NCBI GenBank assembly: GCA_021731965.1 | Contig: JAKFWI010000228.1 | Coordinates: 1 to 34,049 of the forward strand | Origin: Hyphomonadaceae bacterium | GTDB lineage: Bacteria > Pseudomonadota > Alphaproteobacteria > Caulobacterales > Aquidulcibacteraceae | Direction: 5' to 3' | DNA: 34,049 nucleotides | In this document: positions 29,976 to 34,049 of the stretch, one piece after another | How the letters are laid out: every line of letters starts with the position of its first letter | How positions within the stretch are numbered: the stretch's first letter is position 1 | Program-made: the position numbers and the translations under genes | Notes under the pieces: model-generated | What the model was told of the DNA's origin: nothing | Database searches by the model: none | The model's input: only the letters and a program-made list of their open reading frames with translations

Positions 29976-30614
29976 CTACACGTAGATTTCCGAGAATAAA
30001 TCAATTGCTGCAGCGAGCGCCATCAGGGTTATGAGCGGCAATTTGAACGCAAAGCCCTGAAATAGCAATCGGTTGGCCGCAATCCCAAGCGCGGCGCAGA
30101 TGGCACAGGTCCAAGCGATGTCAGGAAACCCGAGCCAGCAGGCGAGGGCGGCCAGGATTGGCGGATCGGCTTCGCCCATCCCGTCATGGCCCCGCAAGCG
30201 CCGAAATCCCTGGAGGAGAGCTGTGGATAGACCCAGAGTAGCAAGGCCAGCGAAGGCAAAAGCCGCCGCACCTTGCGCTCCTATCTGAATGTAAGCCTTT
30301 GCCAATCCGCCGATTGCAAGCCATGCCGCGGGCCAAAGGGGCGCGCTGCGCGTGCGCAGATCGCTCCAGGCCATGACGCTGAGCAGCCACAGGCATGCGC
30401 CGTGCAGGAGCCGTGGCGCGCCCGGCGGCGCACTGGCGACGGCCAGGGCCGCGCAGGCCAATCCCAAACCGGCACCCCAATATTCTTGTCGCCGGCACCT
30501 TTTCACGGCCTCACCCAAGTCCGGCAAGGGCAAAGCTGTGGCATGGCGCGATAGATACGCCCCGAGCGGCGCTCCAGCGAGCAGCACGAACAGGCCAACC
30601 GGATCCAGGGTCAT
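29976..30614 (-). CDS. gspO: Reduced prepilin peptidase (GspO/PilD-like, A24 family)
   Basis: A 212-residue polytopic membrane protein with about seven hydrophobic segments. AWSDLRTRSAP places the first catalytic Asp at 85. RLRGHDGMGEADPPILAALA places the second at 150, matching the family's GMGxGD block, here GMGEAD with Ala for Gly and Pro for the usual Lys two residues later. The N-terminus (LLAGAPLGAYLSRHATALP) matches the start of full-length GspO. The cytoplasmic domain with two CxxC pairs, needed for N-methylation, is missing. Full-length enzymes have about 250-290 residues. Its place between gspD and the rest of the operon supports a role in leader cleavage. The gap to gspD is 49 nt. 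Confidence 0.8.
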   Translation of the reverse strand: MTLDPVGLFVLLAGAPLGAYLSRHATALPLPDLGEAVKRCRRQEYWGAGLGLACAALAVASAPPGAPRLLHGACLWLLSVMAWSDLRTRSAPLWPAAWLAIGGLAKAYIQIGAQGAAAFAFAGLATLGLSTALLQGFRRLRGHDGMGEADPPILAALACWLGFPDIAWTCAICAALGIAANRLLFQGFAFKLPLITLMALAAAIDLFSEIYV

Positions 30615-30663
30615 GTCAACGCACGATCACCCCAGACCGCTGCCCGCGCATCCGGCTGGGGCA

Positions 30664-32931
30664 TTATCTGCGTTTGGCAAGCGAGATTGGCTGCTCATTA
30701 CGGGCGCGGAGTTCATCTGGGTCTATGGCCGGCGGATCAGTGCTTTTTTCGGGTGAGAAGCTGCCGGCTTTGCGCAAAGCCGCGGATAGCGCGCCCATGC
30801 GCGCCGCCAATTCCTCCGCCGCGTGGGCGGCCGCTTCAGGCGAGGTGATCACCCGCGGGGAGAGGAAAACCAGCAATTCCGTGCGCCGCGCCGTGCGCTC
30901 CGTGCGGCCGAACAAGGCCCCGATGACCGGGATGCGCGTCAAGCCCGGAAAGCCAGTTCGCCCCGATTGCTGGCTGTCGTCGATCAGCCCGCCAAGTACG
31001 ATGGTGTGGCCTGATTGCACCGCCACGCTGGACGAAAATCGTCGCTGCGAAATGGTTGGCGTCAGGGTGGTGGCTTGCCCGGCGACACGAACCACGCTTG
31101 AAACTTCCTGCTCAACCGTCATGGTGACGAGGCCATTCGCCCCGATCCGTGGCGCGACCCGCAAGATCACGCCGGTATCGCGAAACTCGATGTTGGAGAC
31201 CAAGGGCGCGGTGCCGTTTTCGGTTCCCTGTGCCTGGCGGGTCACGATGGGAACTTGATCACCAACTTGCAAGGTTGCCGATTGATTGTCCAAAACGGCA
31301 ATCGAGGGGCTGGATACGACTTGCACATTGGTGATGGCGTCAAGCGCATCGAGCACGACGCGGGCCGTATCCTGATTGGCCAGCAGGAAATTGAACCCGG
31401 GAAATAAAGCTTGCGGGATCAGGCTGGAACCGAGCGTGAGGCCTCCCGAGGAGCTGTTGCCATCGCCGCCGCCGGGCCCCTTGGTATCAAAGAAGTATTG
31501 GACACCAAACCGCAGATCGTCATTGAGCGTGACTTCGGCGATGGTCACATCAATGAGCACCTGCTCGGGCAGGGTGTCGATCGCCGCCAAAGCGCGGCTC
31601 ACAAAGGTGTGCCCGTCCGCGCGCGCCATCACCAATAGGGAATTGTTGGAGCCATCGGCGACAATGCGAGCCAAAGGCGCGCCATCGATCGCCCCGACCG
31701 AAACCGGACCGCCGGCACCGGTCTGGCCCGAGGAGAAAGGCGCGAGATCAGCGACGCGTGCTGGCCCGCTATTGGCGGTGCCAGCCTGGGAAGCCTGACC
31801 GGTGGAGGCGGTCGCCTGCGCCAAATCCGGTGCCACGGCACCCGCGTCACTTTGTCCGCCGCTTTGCCCCAACAACCCGCCGAGCAATTGGGCGGCATCG
31901 CGTGCCGCGATATTCACGACCGGGTAGGCCCGCAGCGATAGGCTGGCACCGCTGGCGCGATCCAGTTTTTCGATCAGCGCCTCTATTTTCGTCAGGGTCG
32001 ACCGGTTGGGTGCCGCGACCAGCACCGAATTCAGCCGCTCAAGCGGGGAAATTCGGATGCCGCTCCCGCCGCCGGGCGCGCTGCCGGTCCCGGCGTCTTC
32101 GGTGACATTCATCGCCACCCGCAATTCGCGGACGATGTCGCGTGGAGCCGCGAATTGTATGGGGTAGATGGCCAGCGCTTCCCCCCCCAGGCCGCTATCT
32201 TGCAGCGCTTCGATGGCCGAGGCGATCGATTGACGCTCCGCGGAGGTGCCAACGGCGAGTAGGAGATTAAGCCGCGGTGCAGAGCGCAACAAATTGGGGC
32301 GCGAAGCCACCCCTTCGAGCAGGCCGCGCACCTCGTCGCCGTTCAGTCCCCGCATGGGGAAAACGGAGATGCCATAGCCAGCCTGCCCGGCGGGCCGCAC
32401 AGGCAGGCCCTGTCCCAAGGCGTTGTCGATGGGGGTTACAATATAGCGGCCCTGTTGCTCGATCAGGGCACAATTATTGAGGCTCAACGCCGATTCAAAC
32501 GCGTGCAGCAGCTGATCGCGCGAGAGCTCCCCGTTGGTGGACAATGTCACCCGGCCCTGGGCGCGCGCATCGATCGAGTAGGGCAAGCCAAGCAAATCGC
32601 CCAACACCAGCTTGGCGGCTTCGGCCAAATCGGCATCGGCAAGCTCAACCGAGCCTCCGCTTCCCAGCAAAACCTGTGGCGCTTTGACCGCTTCTTCCGG
32701 CTCAACGACAATCTGTTTTTCCTGCGGCGCAGCCTGCGTTTCAGGGAAAACCGCCTGCGACTGCCCAGGGGCTTTGCTCGGCTCGGCGGATGTCAGCTGC
32801 GTCTGGGTGGGATCGGGCAGGCCTTCGAATATACGATCGGAAGGGGGTGGGTGCGGCGTCGCGCAGCCCGATAGCATCGCCGCCGCCACGAGGCCGCGAG
32901 TTAACCCAGTCGAATCGACGCGAGCTGCCAT
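30664..32931 (-). CDS. gspD: T2SS outer-membrane secretin GspD (lipoprotein)
   Basis: A 755-residue secretin. The ATG at 32931 follows GGGAGGAG and gives a lipoprotein signal with lipobox LSGC and acylated Cys23; a longer frame to 33048 would bury it. Order: linker, N0 (about 95-180, SVELADADLAEAAKLVLGDL), N1, N2 and N3 (GISVFPMRGLNGDEV, LAIYPIQFAAPRDIV, LRAYPVVNIAARDAA), then the secretin core (VLIDVTIAEVTLNDDLRFGV to GRTERTARRTELLVFLSP). The N3 domain has a Gly/Ser/Gln-rich insert of about 75 residues. Being itself a lipoprotein, it may reach the outer membrane without a GspS pilotin; no pilotin gene is seen. It forms the pore through which folded proteins leave. Confidence 0.95.
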   Translation of the reverse strand: MAARVDSTGLTRGLVAAAMLSGCATPHPPPSDRIFEGLPDPTQTQLTSAEPSKAPGQSQAVFPETQAAPQEKQIVVEPEEAVKAPQVLLGSGGSVELADADLAEAAKLVLGDLLGLPYSIDARAQGRVTLSTNGELSRDQLLHAFESALSLNNCALIEQQGRYIVTPIDNALGQGLPVRPAGQAGYGISVFPMRGLNGDEVRGLLEGVASRPNLLRSAPRLNLLLAVGTSAERQSIASAIEALQDSGLGGEALAIYPIQFAAPRDIVRELRVAMNVTEDAGTGSAPGGGSGIRISPLERLNSVLVAAPNRSTLTKIEALIEKLDRASGASLSLRAYPVVNIAARDAAQLLGGLLGQSGGQSDAGAVAPDLAQATASTGQASQAGTANSGPARVADLAPFSSGQTGAGGPVSVGAIDGAPLARIVADGSNNSLLVMARADGHTFVSRALAAIDTLPEQVLIDVTIAEVTLNDDLRFGVQYFFDTKGPGGGDGNSSSGGLTLGSSLIPQALFPGFNFLLANQDTARVVLDALDAITNVQVVSSPSIAVLDNQSATLQVGDQVPIVTRQAQGTENGTAPLVSNIEFRDTGVILRVAPRIGANGLVTMTVEQEVSSVVRVAGQATTLTPTISQRRFSSSVAVQSGHTIVLGGLIDDSQQSGRTGFPGLTRIPVIGALFGRTERTARRTELLVFLSPRVITSPEAAAHAAEELAARMGALSAALRKAGSFSPEKSTDPPAIDPDELRARNEQPISLAKRR

Positions 32932-33111
32932 GCTCCTCCCATACCCGCATTCTCCGCCATCGCCAAATACGCTAACGCAGCAGGTGCGACGCGGCACCTC
33001 GGTTTGCTTGCTTGCAGGGGAAGGCTTTTTCCGAGTGGTGGGCGACAAAGAAGCGATAGCATTGTTTTGCTCAAGGCGTTCGAAAGGCCCAGAGCGGCAC
33101 CAAGAGTCGCG
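32932..33111. other. Leader region upstream of gspD
   Basis: A 180-nt gap with the strong GGGAGGAG ribosome site of gspD at its left end. I see no confident -35/-10 pair. TTGAGC followed by GCTATC on the minus strand (about 33067-33048) is suggestive but has only 8 nt between the boxes. Confidence 0.4.
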
Positions 33112-33597
33112 TCACTTCGTCAGGCGATAATCCTCAATCGCGATTCCTGCTGGCAAAAGCGGCATCTCAGCGAGGCTGCGTAAATGCCCTTCAAGCCGTA
33201 TGCCGCCGGCGGTGGCCAAAATAGCGAGATCCCGGCGCGTTAGTTCCGTGCTCCACCAGGCTGTTAAGAGACTAACCCCATCTCCGCACAGGCTCATGTC
33301 CATCGCCGATGTCATGTTTTCGGCGATATTGCGTTGCGCCGCAGCGAGCATACTGGCTTTAGCAATTGTGAAAGTCATCGACGCATCGAACGGGCCGGCG
33401 AATACAGTCAAACTGGTTGGCGCGTGATTGGTTAATTGGGCGCTGCGGGCGCTTGGCAAAACGGCCATCGCCAGATCCGCGCCATAGGCCGCGCTTGGCA
33501 AAGCCCCCATGCACGCAGCCCCAGCCAATGCCGCCGATAGCGCTTGGTTGTATACACATGAACGCAAAGCGGCGCGAAGCCAAGGGGCGTGGGGCAT
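33112..33597 (-). CDS. Exported protein of unknown function upstream of gspD
   Basis: A 161-residue protein. The ATG at 33597 has GGGAA about 6 nt upstream; an in-frame TTG at 33612 is an alternative. The N-terminus is basic and then hydrophobic (ALSAALAGAACMGALPSAAYG, ending AYGA-D near residue 40), giving a long signal peptide. The mature part has about 120 residues, a single Cys in MSLCGDGVS, and short helical stretches. No family is recognised. It is on the same strand as the gsp genes, 180 nt before gspD, and could be an accessory factor or an unrelated periplasmic protein. Confidence 0.6.
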   Translation of the reverse strand: MPHAPWLRAALRSCVYNQALSAALAGAACMGALPSAAYGADLAMAVLPSARSAQLTNHAPTSLTVFAGPFDASMTFTIAKASMLAAAQRNIAENMTSAMDMSLCGDGVSLLTAWWSTELTRRDLAILATAGGIRLEGHLRSLAEMPLLPAGIAIEDYRLTK

Positions 33598-33719
33598 GGT
33601 GATTCCCAACAAAACTCTAGAATACTATCCTAAAGCCCTGAAACTCCTCCCTTAGGCTATCGTTAATTATCTCCACGCGCAGCAACCGAACGCAGCCAAA
33701 GCCAATTCGACTGCAGAAA

Positions 33720-33739
33720 CTTGAAGCCAATTGTTCAAG
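33720..33739. promoter_or_regulatory. Inverted repeat in the upstream region of the secretion locus
   Basis: CTTGAA (33720-33725) and TTCAAG (33734-33739) are exact inverted repeats separated by 8 nt. They lie in the 191-nt gap between the partial gene at the right edge and the exported orphan gene. Further along on the minus strand, TTGGCT and GATAAT (19 nt apart, about 33698-33668) form a weak promoter candidate. The symmetry suggests a regulator site, but nothing shows what binds. Confidence 0.3.
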
Positions 33740-33788
33740 AGGCGGGACTGCCGGGTGAGCGCAACTCTTCTGCCCCGGCGCGTTTGCG

Positions 33789-34049
33789 CTATTGCGGGCG
33801 CATGGCCCCTGCCAATTGGCGGCGGTAATATTCCTGCGCGGCGTCGGGCTGGGCGGTCATCAGCTCATCATAGAAGAAATCGCCATGCGCATCGGCATGC
33901 CCCCCGCGCACCCCAGCGGTGGAGGGCACGGTTTTGCTATCGAATACCGTTTCAAACCGGCGCTTCAGCGCGTGATCAGCATCGCTCATGCTTGCCTCAA
34001 TGCCCAGCGCCGCCAAACTGGTGACGCCATAATCTTGGATACCGCAGGG
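33789..34049 (-). CDS. C-terminal part of an unidentified protein (partial, runs off the right edge)
   Basis: The minus-strand frame is open from the window edge to a TAG at 33789, giving 86 residues that begin within the gene (first residues [16 protein letters not shown]). The segment is mostly helical and charged ([15 protein letters not shown], then [20 protein letters not shown]). The single Cys and the [14 protein letters not shown] stretch do not point me to a family. The N-terminal part lies outside the window, so the function is not assignable here. Confidence 0.6.
   Translation of the reverse strand, partial: PCGIQDYGVTSLAALGIEASMSDADHALKRRFETVFDSKTVPSTAGVRGGHADAHGDFFYDELMTAQPDAAQEYYRRQLAGAMRPQ

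Overview
The window is about 34 kb of GC-rich DNA from an alphaproteobacterium. A flagellar MotA of the Caulobacter type, an HSD10-like dehydrogenase, a propionyl-CoA carboxylase alpha subunit and an alphaproteobacterial type II secretion (T2SS) set all fit a member or relative of the Caulobacterales/Hyphomonadales. The order is an inference from remembered family resemblance, not from a search. I see no CRISPR array, no intact insertion sequence and no phage genes.

Layout, left half. Positions 1-3.8 kb hold a minus-strand set of lipid or amino-acid catabolism genes (quinone oxidoreductase, SDR, EamA transporter, HSD10-like SDR), plus the signal peptide of a gene running off the left edge. 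Positions 3.9-6.4 kb hold an isoaspartyl peptidase/asparaginase, a metallophosphoesterase and RarD. A tRNA-Gly(UCC) follows, and 10 nt downstream of it sits a RES/Xre toxin-antitoxin pair. Next come sucD without sucC, motA without motB, an MFS transporter, a lytic transglycosylase, the small ribosomal protein gene for bL36, a biotin-dependent carboxylase alpha subunit and a two-domain methyltransferase.

Layout, right half. From 33.6 kb down to about 16.85 kb everything is on the minus strand. An exported orphan protein is followed by gspD (lipoprotein secretin), a reduced prepilin peptidase, a zinc-ribbon methyltransferase-like gene, an RgpF-type glycan gene, then gspE-F-G-H-I-J-K-L-M and a GspC-like gene. 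From gspE onward nearly every junction is a stop/start overlap. After a gap carrying two palindromic repeats come an exported Ala/Pro-rich protein, a possible 51-codon gene and a large secreted subtilisin-like protease, which is a natural candidate substrate of the secretion system.

The most unusual part is the T2SS locus. Its prepilin peptidase lacks the cysteine-bearing N-methylation domain and has an altered second active-site motif, while two of the five pseudopilins (GspI, GspK) have Ala instead of Gly before the cleavage point. A glycan-type gene pair is embedded in the operon. The intergenic DNA carries several hairpin-forming repeats of the kind scattered through alphaproteobacterial genomes. 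A pair of 26-nt inverted repeats (23/26 matching) brackets the gene for the Ala/Pro-rich exported protein.
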